From Halovulum marinum (GTDB lineage Bacteria; Pseudomonadota; Alphaproteobacteria; Rhodobacterales; Rhodobacteraceae): a stretch of 64,000 nucleotides of DNA. Positions within the stretch are counted from its first letter, which is position 1, and each line of letters opens with the position of its first letter. Location of the stretch: contig NZ_WIND01000001.1 in NCBI RefSeq assembly GCF_009697225.1, positions 434,001 through 498,000 on the forward strand, written 5' to 3'. The notes beneath the pieces were generated by a model. That model had not been told where the DNA came from and made no database searches. It worked only from the letters and a program-made list of their open reading frames with translations. The position numbers and the translations under genes were made by a program. Shown here in pieces: positions 44,788 through 52,794 of the stretch.

Positions 44788-46278
44788 TCACATTCCGTCT
44801 AGGAGGCTCTGGATCTTGCGCTCGGCGTCCGCCGTCGCTTCCTCCACGGTCATCTTCTCGGTCAGCGCGTTCTGCAGCATCTCCGGGATGATGATGTTCA
44901 TGATCTCGGGGCTTTCCGCCACCGGCGGGAACGGGATCCCGCTGGGCAGCATCGAGGTCGAGACGTCAAGGAACTTGATCGTGTCCAGCCGCTCCTTCAT
45001 CCACTCGGTCTCGAACCCGCGGGTGTTGCCGGGGTTGGAACTGACCCACGCCAGCTTGGTCGACCATTCCGGCCCGGTCATGAAGCAGATGAGGGCTTTC
45101 GCCGCCTCCATGTCCAGATCGCCGTCGATATTGTCGGGGTTGAAGATGTGGACATTCGATCCGCCGAACACGACCGCGCGGCGGTCGGCGCCCTTCGGGA
45201 TCTTGCCGTAGCGCATGTTGTTCACGACCTCCATCGCCGCTTCCTTGTCGCTGCCGGTCGCCCGGCTGGCGCGGTCGAGCATCGTCGCGTACTCGGAGGG
45301 GTGGGCGATCACCATCGCCAGCTGGTTCGCAAGGAACGGGTCCTGGTTCTCGGTCTGGGTGTTGGTCAGCGCCGACACCGGCACCGATTTGTCGCGCACG
45401 TACATGTCATAGTAGTTCTGCACCGCGCGCCGCGTGCCGTCGCTGTCGATCCAGGTCTCCTGGTAGGTCGGGCTGTCCGCCGCCTCGTCGAGCGCGCCGC
45501 CGCCTTCGCCCCAGACCATCGGCATGAAGCGGAACGGCGTGTTGCCGGCGTTCACCCGCGCGACCAGGCCGTAACCGTTCTTGCCGGTCTTTTCCTTGAT
45601 CTGCTTGGAATAGGCGACGACCTCCTCCCAGGTGTCCGGTGCCTTGTCGGGGTCCAGCCCGGCTTCCTCGAAGATGCCGGCGTTCCAGATGAAGGCCATG
45701 GTCTCGTTGTTGGTGGGGATGCCCCAGGTCTTGCCGTCGAGCGTCACCGACTTCATCGCGCCCGGCCAGAAATCGTCGGAATCGTAGCCGACGTCCTCGG
45801 GGGACAGCTCGCTCAGCTGCCTCTTGGCGGCGAACTCTGATCCCCAGAGGATCGGCAGCCGGGCGACATCCGGCGCGGCATTGCCCAGCGCGGCGGTGCG
45901 CAGCTTGTTCAGCATGTCGTTGTAGCCGAGGTTCTGCGCGTTGATCTCGATGTTCGGATAGGTTTCGGCGAGCGCGGCCCAGAACTCCTCGTACATCTCG
46001 TGCTCGAGCTGGGGACTGGCCTCGTTCGGGCCGACATACCAGTAATCCAGCTCGCCCTCGTAATCGAGCGGGACGATCTTCGAGCATTCCGCGGCGGTGT
46101 CGACGGTGGTCTTGCCGGCGATGCTCCGGACATGTTCGGGGGTCCAGGTCTCCGGGTCGATCCCGGTCTTGTTCGCCTGGGCGGCCACCGGTGCCGGCAG
46201 AACCAGCGCCGACGAGGTCAGCAGCGCGCAGGCGATACCTTTCAGGTTTCGCTGCCGTGCAGCATTTTTCAGCAACAT
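44788..46278 (-). CDS. ABC transporter sugar-binding protein
   Basis: 496 residues, family 1 solute-binding protein. The signal peptide is around residues 1-34 (ACALLTSSALVLPAPVAAQA). Body markers are YDMYVRDKSVPVSALTNTQ, LANQLAMVIAHPSEYATML and KALICFMTGPEWSTKLAWVS. Divergent from the GntR regulator; first gene of a seven-gene operon (binding protein, two permeases, ATPase, enolase-like, RraA-like, enolase-like). The operon composition suggests a sugar acid, uronate or uronide as ligand (inference). Confidence 0.9.
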   Translation of the reverse strand: MLLKNAARQRNLKGIACALLTSSALVLPAPVAAQANKTGIDPETWTPEHVRSIAGKTTVDTAAECSKIVPLDYEGELDYWYVGPNEASPQLEHEMYEEFWAALAETYPNIEINAQNLGYNDMLNKLRTAALGNAAPDVARLPILWGSEFAAKRQLSELSPEDVGYDSDDFWPGAMKSVTLDGKTWGIPTNNETMAFIWNAGIFEEAGLDPDKAPDTWEEVVAYSKQIKEKTGKNGYGLVARVNAGNTPFRFMPMVWGEGGGALDEAADSPTYQETWIDSDGTRRAVQNYYDMYVRDKSVPVSALTNTQTENQDPFLANQLAMVIAHPSEYATMLDRASRATGSDKEAAMEVVNNMRYGKIPKGADRRAVVFGGSNVHIFNPDNIDGDLDMEAAKALICFMTGPEWSTKLAWVSSNPGNTRGFETEWMKERLDTIKFLDVSTSMLPSGIPFPPVAESPEIMNIIIPEMLQNALTEKMTVEEATADAERKIQSLLDGM

Positions 46279-46297
46279 ATCGTCCTCCCGTTGAAAT

Positions 46298-46316
46298 TAT
46301 CGTACTTTTTTGATAC
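46298..46316. promoter_or_regulatory. TATC-N10-GATA dyad between the GntR regulator and ABC operon
   Basis: TATC (46298-46301) and GATA (46312-46315) flank a T-run, and GTA-N9-TAC overlaps it. This is an AT-rich patch 20 bp from the binding-protein start. A candidate site for the divergent FCD-type regulator. Confidence 0.35.
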
Positions 46317-46454
46317 ATGAAAATGCGCGTTACCAATCAAGTCAAGGATTTTCTTGCAGAAGACCGGGACCGGAACGGACTTCCTGCGCATGCACGGGCT
46401 TCATGCTCGGCGGGACCGACAGACGTGCGGGACGGGCGTGCAGGAATTGCCTCG

Positions 46455-47144
46455 ATGGCGATCAGGCGTGGAAAAGGTGCAAATGCAATGCCCGAGCATC
46501 AGGACAACATCGCCGTGGACGAGGCCACGCTCTACGAGCAGCTGCTCGACGGCGTGGCCAAGGGGGTCTACGGCAGCGGCACCAGGTTGAGGATCCACGA
46601 GATCGCGAAACGCCACGGGACCAGCATCAACCCCGTCCGCGAGGCCCTGCGGCGGATGGAGGGCGAAGGACTCGTGCGGTTCGAGAAGAACCGCGGGGCG
46701 ACGATCACCAGGCTGGACCGGGCCGCGGTCGAGAACATGTACGAACTGATCACGCTGATCGAGCCGCACCTGATCGCCGGTTTCGCCGAAAGCTGCACCG
46801 CCGAGGACGTGGCCGAGGTCGAGCGGATCCAGGCCCGGCTGCGCGAGGTGCCCCGGATCGACAAGCCGCGGTTCAGCGCGCTGGACATGGAACTGCATCT
46901 TGCCATCGTCACCAAGCACTACAACGACCGCGCGGTGCGGATCTGGCTCACGCAGCGGCACCTGCTCAACATCCTGACCCGCCGCAACGGGCTGACACGG
47001 ACCCGGCACCAGGACATCATCCGCGAACACGACGAGCTGATCGAGGCGTTCCGCGCCCACGACGCGGCCCGGGCCACCGAGGTGATCACCCGGCACATCG
47101 ACGGCGCCGGGCGGGCGCTCAGGTTCTACCTCGACATGGATTGA
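46455..47144 (+). CDS. GntR-family (FadR/FCD) transcriptional regulator
   Basis: 229 residues from the chosen start. Winged HTH with LRIHEIAKRHGTSINPVREALRRM, then an all-helical FCD domain: EPHLIAGFAES, DMELHLAIV, HDELIEAFRAHD and VITRHIDGA supply the metal-binding Asp/His pattern. The ATG at 46455 has AGGAA eight bases upstream; 46488 (MPEHQDN) is an alternative, and the open frame reaches back to 46317 without support. FCD regulators of sugar-acid pathways bind carboxylates, fitting the divergent operon. Confidence 0.87.
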   Translation: MAIRRGKGANAMPEHQDNIAVDEATLYEQLLDGVAKGVYGSGTRLRIHEIAKRHGTSINPVREALRRMEGEGLVRFEKNRGATITRLDRAAVENMYELITLIEPHLIAGFAESCTAEDVAEVERIQARLREVPRIDKPRFSALDMELHLAIVTKHYNDRAVRIWLTQRHLLNILTRRNGLTRTRHQDIIREHDELIEAFRAHDAARATEVITRHIDGAGRALRFYLDMD

Positions 47145-47445
47145 CCGAACGACCCGCATGCGCGATCACCAGCGGCCCCGGCCGGATCGGCAGGGGCGGT
47201 GGCCGGGCAGGCCCTCGCGGATTGACGTGGTTTTATGGACCTCGGCGACGCGCCGGGCGCGGAAACCGCCGGCGCATCGACGTTCCGGGCGGCAGACTGC
47301 ACCGACCATGCAGGGCGCGACCGGCGATATCCGACGAGGCCAGGGTGCCGGAGCGCGATGCCGATCCGCTGCGCGAGAATGAGCAGCGGCAAGGAGAACG
47401 GCGTTCTCGGTGCGGAGAGAAAGGTGCTAAAGACGTCCCGTCCCG
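47145..47445. other. Intergenic region without a recognised gene
   Basis: 301 bp between two convergent genes (GntR regulator and ScsB-like reductase). A short GAGAAC-GGC-GTTCTC hairpin lies near 47395. No open frame in it looks coding. It marks the left edge of the copper/thiol block. Confidence 0.6.
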
Positions 47446-49575
47446 CTATTGTCTTACGGCGACCCTGCCCGATCCGGCGTCCGACAAGGCTTTGAGGACG
47501 TCCTCGGTTGACAGCAGTTCCGGCAAGACGATGCCATCCGGGGCGGCAGGTCCGTACACGGCGTTGAACGGTATCGCGTAGCGCCCGAAGCTTTCCAGAT
47601 AGCGCGAAATGGATTCGTCGGGACGCGTCCAATCCGCCTGCATTGCAACGATCCCGGGCTCACGCAGCCGCGAAGCGACAGGCTCCCGGTCGAGAACCAG
47701 CGCCTTGTTCGCCTTGCAGGTCAGACACCAGTCGGCGGTCACGTCCACAAAGACGACCTGCCCGGTCGAGACCAGGCGCGCGATCTCGGACCTGTCGAAT
47801 TTGATCCAGTCGGTTGCAATGGTTGTCGGCGAACGGTCTGTCTCGGACAGGGATCCGGCCATGACCAGCGCCGCCGCGGCCAGGATCGCAGCCCCCGGAA
47901 CTCTTGCAACCCCGGGTATCCGGCGAAGCGACAGCAATGCCACGGCACCAAGGCTGGCCAGCCCGACCCAGAGGGCGGCGTTCTGGCCCGCCACGCCGCC
48001 CAGAACCCAGAAGAGCCAGGCCGCGGTGCCCGCAAGCGCCATGCCCAGCACGATCTTGAGCACGATCATCCAGCGGCCGGGCCTTGGCAGGCGGCGAACG
48101 AGTTGCGGAAACACGGCGACGACGAGGTATGGAAGGGACAAGCCGATCCCGAGGGCCGTGAAGATCACCGCGATGTCGATGGCGCGCCCGGCAAGCGCGA
48201 AGGCGATCGCCGTGCCGAGGAAGGGGGCCGAACAGGGCGTTGCGAGAATGGCGGCGAAGGCGCCGGTCGCGAAGTCGCCGCCATAGCCTGCACCCCCGCC
48301 GGCGCGCGCGAGCCGGTTCTGCCACGAGGACGGCAGCGCGATCTCGAACAGGCCGAGCAGGTTGGCCGAAAAGATCACCAGCACGACCAGCATCACCGCC
48401 AGGAAGACCGGGTTCTGAAATTGCAGGCCCCATCCGACCGTCAGCCCGAACCCCCGCGCGGCAATCGTCGCTGCGGCGAGAACCCACATGAACGCCAGGA
48501 CGCCGAGCGCCGAGACGGCGAAACCGGTTCGGACGCGTGCCGGGGACAGGCCGCCGGATTTGACGGCGGAGGAAAGCTTGATCGACAGCACCGGCAGCAC
48601 GCAGGGCATCACGTTCAGGATCAACCCGCCGAGAAAGGCGACGGCGGCGATCCACGCCAGCTCGCCCAGACCCGGCACCACTGCAGCGATGCTGAAGGGC
48701 GGCGCGGGTGCAACGTCGGCCAACGCAGGCTTCAGCGTGGCCGCGCGGTCGCCGTCGGTGATCGTGACCTGGAACTCCGCCGGGTCGGATGCAGCGGCCA
48801 GTATCGGCAACCGGGCCCAGACCAACCGCCCCCCTTCCCCCACCCGGATGTCCGGCTTTCCGAACGCGGTCCCTTCGCCCAGTTCGGGGAACACATCAGG
48901 GGCGCTGAATGGCAGGTTGCTTCTGGCGGTCAGCGTCAGGGCCGTTCTTTCATCATCCAGATGGGCGGAGGTGATGCTGATTCCGGTACCCGTGCCGTCA
49001 TCGGGGACACGGGCCGCGTAGTCCGAAATCAGCCCTGCGGCCTCGGTGTCGATCCCGCTGGCTCGCGGCAACGTCAGCGAAAGCTCGAAATCCTGCGGAA
49101 TGCATACCGTCGAACAGACCAGCAGGTTCACGCGGGCGCGGAGGTCGACCGGCGCCCCCGGCTCATTCAACAGGATCTGAATCGGAAAGACGACCTCGTC
49201 GCGATAGCCGAAATTCTCGATCCCGAAGGCTGTGAACCGCTCGGGTGCGGGCCAAAGAAACTCGGCCGCCTTGATGTTCTCGGACCCCGCCCATTCGATC
49301 GACGGCGGACGACCGACCTCACCCGGAGAGCGCCAGTAGGTCTTCCAGCCCTCGCCGAGTTGCAGCTGAAGGCCGGCGGAGATCGATGTTGCGTCCGGGT
49401 TGATACCGTTCTCCGCGGTGATCAGGCGGGCCTCCACCGCGGGATCGCTGTAACGCTCCGATCCGGCGGCCGCGACCGACGTTGCGGCCAGGAGGCTGGC
49501 GAAGACGGCGGAAACCAGACAGCAGAACACCCGACCATGATCGGCAATGATCCTCTGGCTCAAATTTGCTGACAT
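47446..49575 (-). CDS. ScsB/DsbD-like thiol:disulfide reductase
   Basis: 709 residues. Signal peptide and N-terminal DsbD-alpha-like domain (about 35-300) with a Cys pair in LVCSTVCIPQDF. A membrane domain of about eight spans carries two more redox Cys in ILNVMPCVLPVLSIK and LATPCSAPFLGTA. The C-terminal thioredoxin domain has VDVTADWCLTCKANK. It moves electrons from the cytoplasm to periplasmic thiol proteins. Bacterial ScsB proteins are linked to copper tolerance, matching the neighbours. The ATG at 49575 is chosen as the start of the signal sequence; the ribosome-binding site is weak. Confidence 0.88.
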   Translation of the reverse strand: MSANLSQRIIADHGRVFCCLVSAVFASLLAATSVAAAGSERYSDPAVEARLITAENGINPDATSISAGLQLQLGEGWKTYWRSPGEVGRPPSIEWAGSENIKAAEFLWPAPERFTAFGIENFGYRDEVVFPIQILLNEPGAPVDLRARVNLLVCSTVCIPQDFELSLTLPRASGIDTEAAGLISDYAARVPDDGTGTGISITSAHLDDERTALTLTARSNLPFSAPDVFPELGEGTAFGKPDIRVGEGGRLVWARLPILAAASDPAEFQVTITDGDRAATLKPALADVAPAPPFSIAAVVPGLGELAWIAAVAFLGGLILNVMPCVLPVLSIKLSSAVKSGGLSPARVRTGFAVSALGVLAFMWVLAAATIAARGFGLTVGWGLQFQNPVFLAVMLVVLVIFSANLLGLFEIALPSSWQNRLARAGGGAGYGGDFATGAFAAILATPCSAPFLGTAIAFALAGRAIDIAVIFTALGIGLSLPYLVVAVFPQLVRRLPRPGRWMIVLKIVLGMALAGTAAWLFWVLGGVAGQNAALWVGLASLGAVALLSLRRIPGVARVPGAAILAAAALVMAGSLSETDRSPTTIATDWIKFDRSEIARLVSTGQVVFVDVTADWCLTCKANKALVLDREPVASRLREPGIVAMQADWTRPDESISRYLESFGRYAIPFNAVYGPAAPDGIVLPELLSTEDVLKALSDAGSGRVAVRQ

Positions 49576-49891
49576 ATCAAAGCCCAGCCTTCTTCTCGTT
49601 CTCCCTCGACCGGATCCTGAACCGTTCGCTCGCCGACTTCGCCTCGGAATACGGCCCGAGCGATCACCATTGCGTGCGTACCGGTGAAGGCGCGCAGGTG
49701 CGGCACTGTTCTCGAGGTCGGGATGAACGCGTTTGCAGTTATTGTCCGAGACCGATTGGCCATGGTCGATACCGATTTCATCCGCAAGGGCTTCCGGGTG
49801 CTCTCCGGCTCCGGACCGGGCACAAGGCGAATGCCACCGTACGAAACGGCCGGTTCGGAAACGCCCGGACATGCCCATCGTCCCCGAGACA
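49576..49891. other. Intergenic region upstream of the ScsB-like gene
   Basis: 316 bp between two minus-strand genes. Open frames occur on both strands but lack ribosome-binding sites and protein-like composition. It should contain the promoter of the ScsB-like gene. No MerR-type dyad was found here, so that gene may not belong to the CueR-type set. Confidence 0.55.
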
Positions 49892-50164
49892 TCAGATCGG
49901 CTTTTCTACGCTCATTCCGGATTGCATCGCTTCCTGACCCGGCCTTGCAGGGACCACGAAACCCTCGCGGCCACCTTCACATTCGAGAACAGCCAGTCCG
50001 TTCGGCTGGATCTCGCTTACCACACACCCCTGTGGCATCCGCGGATCGCTTCCACTGGTTGTCAGGCGCGTCGCATCTTCCGCGAAGCACTGCTGCAGTG
50101 CCGTTGAACATCCGCCCAACACAACAAGAAGCAGGACGGCGGAAGCTCTCCGGACCCGCGACAT
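49892..50164 (-). CDS. Small lipoprotein of unknown function
   Basis: 90 residues. Lipoprotein signal with lipobox VLGGC (Cys19) after SAVLLLVV; the mature part has three more Cys (ALQQCFAED, PQGCVVSE, VLECEGG) and no known domain. The ATG at 50164 lies 7 bp beyond the DUF2933-type stop, so the two are co-transcribed from the MerR-type promoter at 50497-50527. An envelope role in copper or thiol stress is inferred from location. Confidence 0.65.
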   Translation of the reverse strand: MSRVRRASAVLLLVVLGGCSTALQQCFAEDATRLTTSGSDPRMPQGCVVSEIQPNGLAVLECEGGREGFVVPARPGQEAMQSGMSVEKPI

Positions 50165-50171
50165 GCGGGGT

Positions 50172-50459
50172 CTACTCGGCTGCAACTCTAGCGGCTGCTC
50201 GATCTTTCGGCGCCTCGTGTTTGTCTTCGGCATCGCCCGGCTTTCCATGACAGGATTTTCCCATGAAGCGATGCATGACCAAATGGGCTCCGACACAAAG
50301 AAGAAGCGGCGCGAACGCGATCAGGCTGTCGGCCGCGCCGGAAACCCGTCCCGCTGCGAGGTAGGCAATGATCGGCAGGAGCATTACCGCGCAGCATGCC
50401 CACATACCATATTTCATAAGCCTTTCCGACCCGGTTCGGGCAGCCTTCTTGTCATCCAT
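50172..50459 (-). CDS. DUF2933-type small membrane protein
   Basis: 95 residues. Hydrophobic segments MWACCAVMLLPIIAYLAAG and SLIAFAPLLLCVGAHLVMH are followed by a His/Cys/Met-containing tail (HRFMGKSCHGKPGDAEDKHE) that could bind metal. Small membrane proteins of this type are commonly found in copper and heavy-metal resistance clusters; function unproven. The ATG at 50459 is about 40 bp downstream of the MerR-type promoter. The frame is open further upstream but that part would cover the promoter. Confidence 0.75.
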   Translation of the reverse strand: MDDKKAARTGSERLMKYGMWACCAVMLLPIIAYLAAGRVSGAADSLIAFAPLLLCVGAHLVMHRFMGKSCHGKPGDAEDKHEAPKDRAAARVAAE

Positions 50460-50496
50460 GATATCTTCGCTCGCTTCTCTGATAGCCTGCGTGATC

Positions 50497-50527
50497 CCGC
50501 TACCGCGTTCCAGTACGGGAAGGTAAA
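50497..50527 (-). promoter_or_regulatory. CueR/MerR-type promoter of the DUF2933-lipoprotein pair
   Basis: Minus strand: -35 TTTACC, directly followed by the dyad TTCC-CGTACT-GGAA, and TAGCGG after a 19-bp spacer. The long spacer with the dyad between the elements is the hallmark of MerR-family activation. It matches the sites at 50575, 56293 and 56349. Confidence 0.65.
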
Positions 50528-50574
50528 GGTTACAAAACGATACAAAGATCACTGTTATGTCAGGACCACCCTGC

Positions 50575-50605
50575 TTGACCTTCCTGCGCTGGAAGCCGGT
50601 TAACC
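50575..50605 (+). promoter_or_regulatory. CueR/MerR-type promoter reading rightwards
   Basis: TTGACC (50575-50580), dyad TTCC-TGCGCT-GGAA (50581-50594) and TTAACC (50600-50605), a 19-bp spacer. Forms a back-to-back pair with the site at 50497-50527. The DNA downstream has no intact recognisable gene for about 600 bp. Confidence 0.65.
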
Positions 50606-51218
50606 CCCCACCCAACAGGCAAGAGATCAGGAGCAAACGTGCGATGGTGCAGCAGGCACTCATTCCAGGTGGCCGCGGTCATTTCCTCGCGGCCGCGGTC
50701 AGCGGCAGGATCGGCTTGGCAGCGGCGTCGACATGCCGTGCGCAAGAAGCCGCGACGATGCAGCGCAATGTTTCGGGTTTTCTCACGCGTGAGTGGAAAC
50801 CCGCCTCGACGCGATGCGCAAGCTAGTCATGTCGGGCCATATCGACGATAGTGCTGCGGCATCGGCCCGGCGACGGCATCATGCCCGTCTCTCCGACCGC
50901 GGTACCGCCGTCTCGGCTACTCGGAACTCGGCTTCAAGGAGGAAGCGCCGGACCGGCACCGAAGGCGTCGGTGCCAGGGCGCAATCCTGGCGTTCCGAAA
51001 TACGAGCCGCCTGACCCGGATAATCCTCTAGCCATTCGAGCCATGCCGACTTGGCAGGACTAGCGCATCCCCGGAATGATACCCGCAAGATTGGCAGGAC
51101 ATCGTCGAATGCCGCATCGGCCGCTGCAACAATCCTATAGTGAACTTTTCGACAGAACGCCGGTGGGAACACAGGTGACGTTGAACCGAGCCAAATAGAA
51201 ACCGCGAAAGACTGCTAG
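50606..51218 (+). other. Region downstream of a MerR-type promoter with no intact gene
   Basis: 613 bp. A frame from ATG 50644 (AGGAG about 10 bases upstream) gives ~60 residues including GRGHFLAAAVSGRIGLAAAS, which looks like a Tat or Sec leader ending CRAQEA, then runs out of coherent sequence and stops near 50826. This may be the 5' remnant of an exported protein, or chance. A strong hairpin is at 50774-50803. No transposase or known domain was recognised. Confidence 0.4.
50774..50803 (+). other. Compound hairpin in the unassigned region
   Basis: CGGGTTT (50774-50780) pairs with AAACCCG (50797-50803); between them is the perfect palindrome CTCACGCGTGAG (50782-50793). It lies about 170 nt downstream of the predicted start point of the MerR-type promoter at 50575. 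It could be a structured RNA element or a transcript end; no U-tract. Confidence 0.4.
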
Positions 51219-51677
51219 ATGAACAAAATGCTTCTTGCCATTGTCGCCTTCCTCCTGGTCGGTGGATTTGCGGTATACTGGAACGCAACCCAAACCCGCC
51301 AGCAATCCGCCGGTCAATCCATGGAGCCGCCGGATACGGAAGGAATTCCACAAGGGGCGCCGCTTGCGAATGTGACAATTCCAGCAACGCTTTCCGCAGA
51401 GGCGCAGATGGGCAAACGCGGTTTCGAGGCAAGATGCGCGGAATGCCACGGAACAAATGCTGCGGGACAGAATGGCGTTGCGCCGCCTTTGGTACACAAA
51501 ATATATGAACCTTCACATCATTCCGACATGGCTTTCGTCTCGGCAGTGAAGAACGGAGTCAGGTCCCATCATTGGAGCTTTGGCAACATGCCCCCATTAG
51601 AAGGTCTTACCACGGCCAATGTCAAAATGATCGCGCGCTATGTGCGCGAATTGCAGCGGGCGAACGGCATCAACTGA
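51219..51677 (+). CDS. Monohaem c-type cytochrome
   Basis: 152 residues. An uncleaved or cleaved N-terminal membrane segment (LLAIVAFLLVGGFAVYW), then a class I cytochrome c with CAECH (Cys73, Cys76, His77) and a likely axial Met in FGNMPPLEGL. TATAGT at 51136-51141 may be its -10. The small exported protein at 51706 follows. A redox partner of the copper-block oxidase is plausible but unproven. Confidence 0.82.
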   Translation: MNKMLLAIVAFLLVGGFAVYWNATQTRQQSAGQSMEPPDTEGIPQGAPLANVTIPATLSAEAQMGKRGFEARCAECHGTNAAGQNGVAPPLVHKIYEPSHHSDMAFVSAVKNGVRSHHWSFGNMPPLEGLTTANVKMIARYVRELQRANGIN

Positions 51678-51705
51678 TGCGTACGGCGCTGACAGGACGG
51701 CCTTG

Positions 51706-52038
51706 GTGGGACTTTTTCGCGCGGTGGTGCTTGTACTTTATGTTGCGTTCTCCGCCATGGCGACCGCCGGCATCGAGGATGTACCTGGTGTTCATCAGGA
51801 CCACGCCGCGGCGGTGTCCCTTGATGGTTCCGCTCGTGTCGCGACGGCCGGACACGACCTTCGGGAAAGCCATTGCCATTCCGAGCTCGACTGTTTCCTG
51901 ACCGCACTGGCGCCGGATCCATTGTTCCGGATGTCCCGGCTTGCCCAACGGGAGCGAAAAGTCTGGCCGGAGGAACGGCATGGCTCCATCGCGTTTTCGC
52001 CTCGACTGCCGCCTCCGCGCCCGTCCGCAGAGACCTGA
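51706..52038 (+). CDS. Small exported protein with a Cys/His cluster
   Basis: 110 residues from a GTG start with AGGA eight bases upstream, 28 bp after the cytochrome stop. N-terminal hydrophobic signal (FRAVVLVLYVAFSAMATAG), then RESHCHSELDCFLTA (His-x-x-x-x-x-His-Cys-type cluster), a possible copper site, and a basic Pro-rich C terminus (FSPRLPPPRPSAE). I do not recognise the family. It precedes the first cupredoxin by 38 bp, so it is likely in the same transcript. Confidence 0.6.
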   Translation: MGLFRAVVLVLYVAFSAMATAGIEDVPGVHQDHAAAVSLDGSARVATAGHDLRESHCHSELDCFLTALAPDPLFRMSRLAQRERKVWPEERHGSIAFSPRLPPPRPSAET

Positions 52039-52076
52039 AGGCAGGCATACGGAACGTGAAACTATGGAGCACAAAG

Positions 52077-52613
52077 ATGCAGTACAAAACCACCCTCGGC
52101 ACCGCCCTTGCCGCTTGCGCGCTTGCGGTATCCTCGTCGTTCGCCCTGGCCAGCCCAGGTCACGGCGACAAGCCCGACATCGGCCAGTCCGGTGACGTAT
52201 CGAGTATTGACCGTGTGATCGAAGTCGAAATGACCGAGATGAAGTTCACTCCTGAAGACGTCGAGATCGAGAAAGGTGAGACGGTCAAATTCATCGTGTC
52301 CAATGAAGGACGAGCCGTGCACGAATTCAATCTCGGCACCGAATCCATGTGGGACGATCACAGGGGCGAGATGCGCAAGATGATGAAGGCTGGCCTGATG
52401 ACCGTGCGCGAATTGCGTCACGATAAGATGATGGCGGCCGGAATGATGCATGACGATGCCAATAGCGTCCTGCTGGAGCCGGGTGAAACCGCCGAGATCA
52501 TCTGGACCTTCAGCGGCGATGCTGAAATCGGCTTCGCCTGCAATGTCCCGGGACATCGGGCGGCTGGCATGGTCGGCACATTCAGCACCGGCGGAGCAGA
52601 CGTCAGCAGCTAA
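52077..52613 (+). CDS. Met-rich cupredoxin-domain protein (copy 1)
   Basis: 178 residues. Signal peptide (ALAACALAVSSSFALA) followed by a cupredoxin fold. Probable copper ligands are His82 (VHEFNLG), Cys155, His160 and Met165 in FACNVPGHRAAGM. Between ligand 1 and the Cys lies an insertion rich in Met and His (about residues 89-127: EMRKMMKAGLM, HDKMMAAGMMH) that could hold extra Cu(I). GGAG lies seven bases before the ATG. A second 178-residue paralogue follows. Confidence 0.85.
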   Translation: MQYKTTLGTALAACALAVSSSFALASPGHGDKPDIGQSGDVSSIDRVIEVEMTEMKFTPEDVEIEKGETVKFIVSNEGRAVHEFNLGTESMWDDHRGEMRKMMKAGLMTVRELRHDKMMAAGMMHDDANSVLLEPGETAEIIWTFSGDAEIGFACNVPGHRAAGMVGTFSTGGADVSS

Positions 52614-52620
52614 GAAATAC

Positions 52621-52652
52621 CGGGCGGAACGGTTTGTTGACCGTTCCGCCCG
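52621..52652 (+). terminator. 13-bp hairpin between the cupredoxin genes
   Basis: CGGGCGGAACGGT pairs perfectly with ACCGTTCCGCCCG over a TTGTTG loop, 7 bp after the stop of copy 1. No U-tract follows, so it may be a terminator of non-standard type or an mRNA 3'-end stabiliser. Confidence 0.6.
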
Positions 52653-52660
52653 ACCTCAGA

Positions 52661-52712
52661 GAGACGAAGTGCAAGGTTGGCACACACGCAATTGAGACGT
52701 ACAGGGTTGGCA
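52661..52712. repeat. Imperfect direct repeat upstream of cupredoxin copy 2
   Basis: GAGACG recurs at 52661 and 52694 and GGTTGGCA at 52675 and 52705, giving an imperfect ~30-33 bp tandem. A GGCAA-ACGGC-TTGCC hairpin follows. It may be an operator region for the second cupredoxin gene. It is not a TTCC/GGAA CueR-type site. Confidence 0.4.
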
Positions 52713-52794
52713 AACGGCTTGCCCAAATGTCCCGAGAAGCCACGCATGGAAGTATCTTCGGGATCGTGACTTCCAACTAGGAGCTGTGAAGAAC

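Noticed and set aside
49560-49892. Minus-strand 110-codon frame and a plus-strand frame from 49684 upstream of the ScsB-like gene
   Set aside because: No ribosome-binding site, no domain, and the minus-strand frame overlaps the start of the ScsB-like gene.
50879-51172. Minus-strand 97-codon frame in the unassigned copper-block gap, considered as a transposase fragment
   Set aside because: No DDE or HTH motif and no inverted repeats; the resemblance was too weak to call a mobile element.
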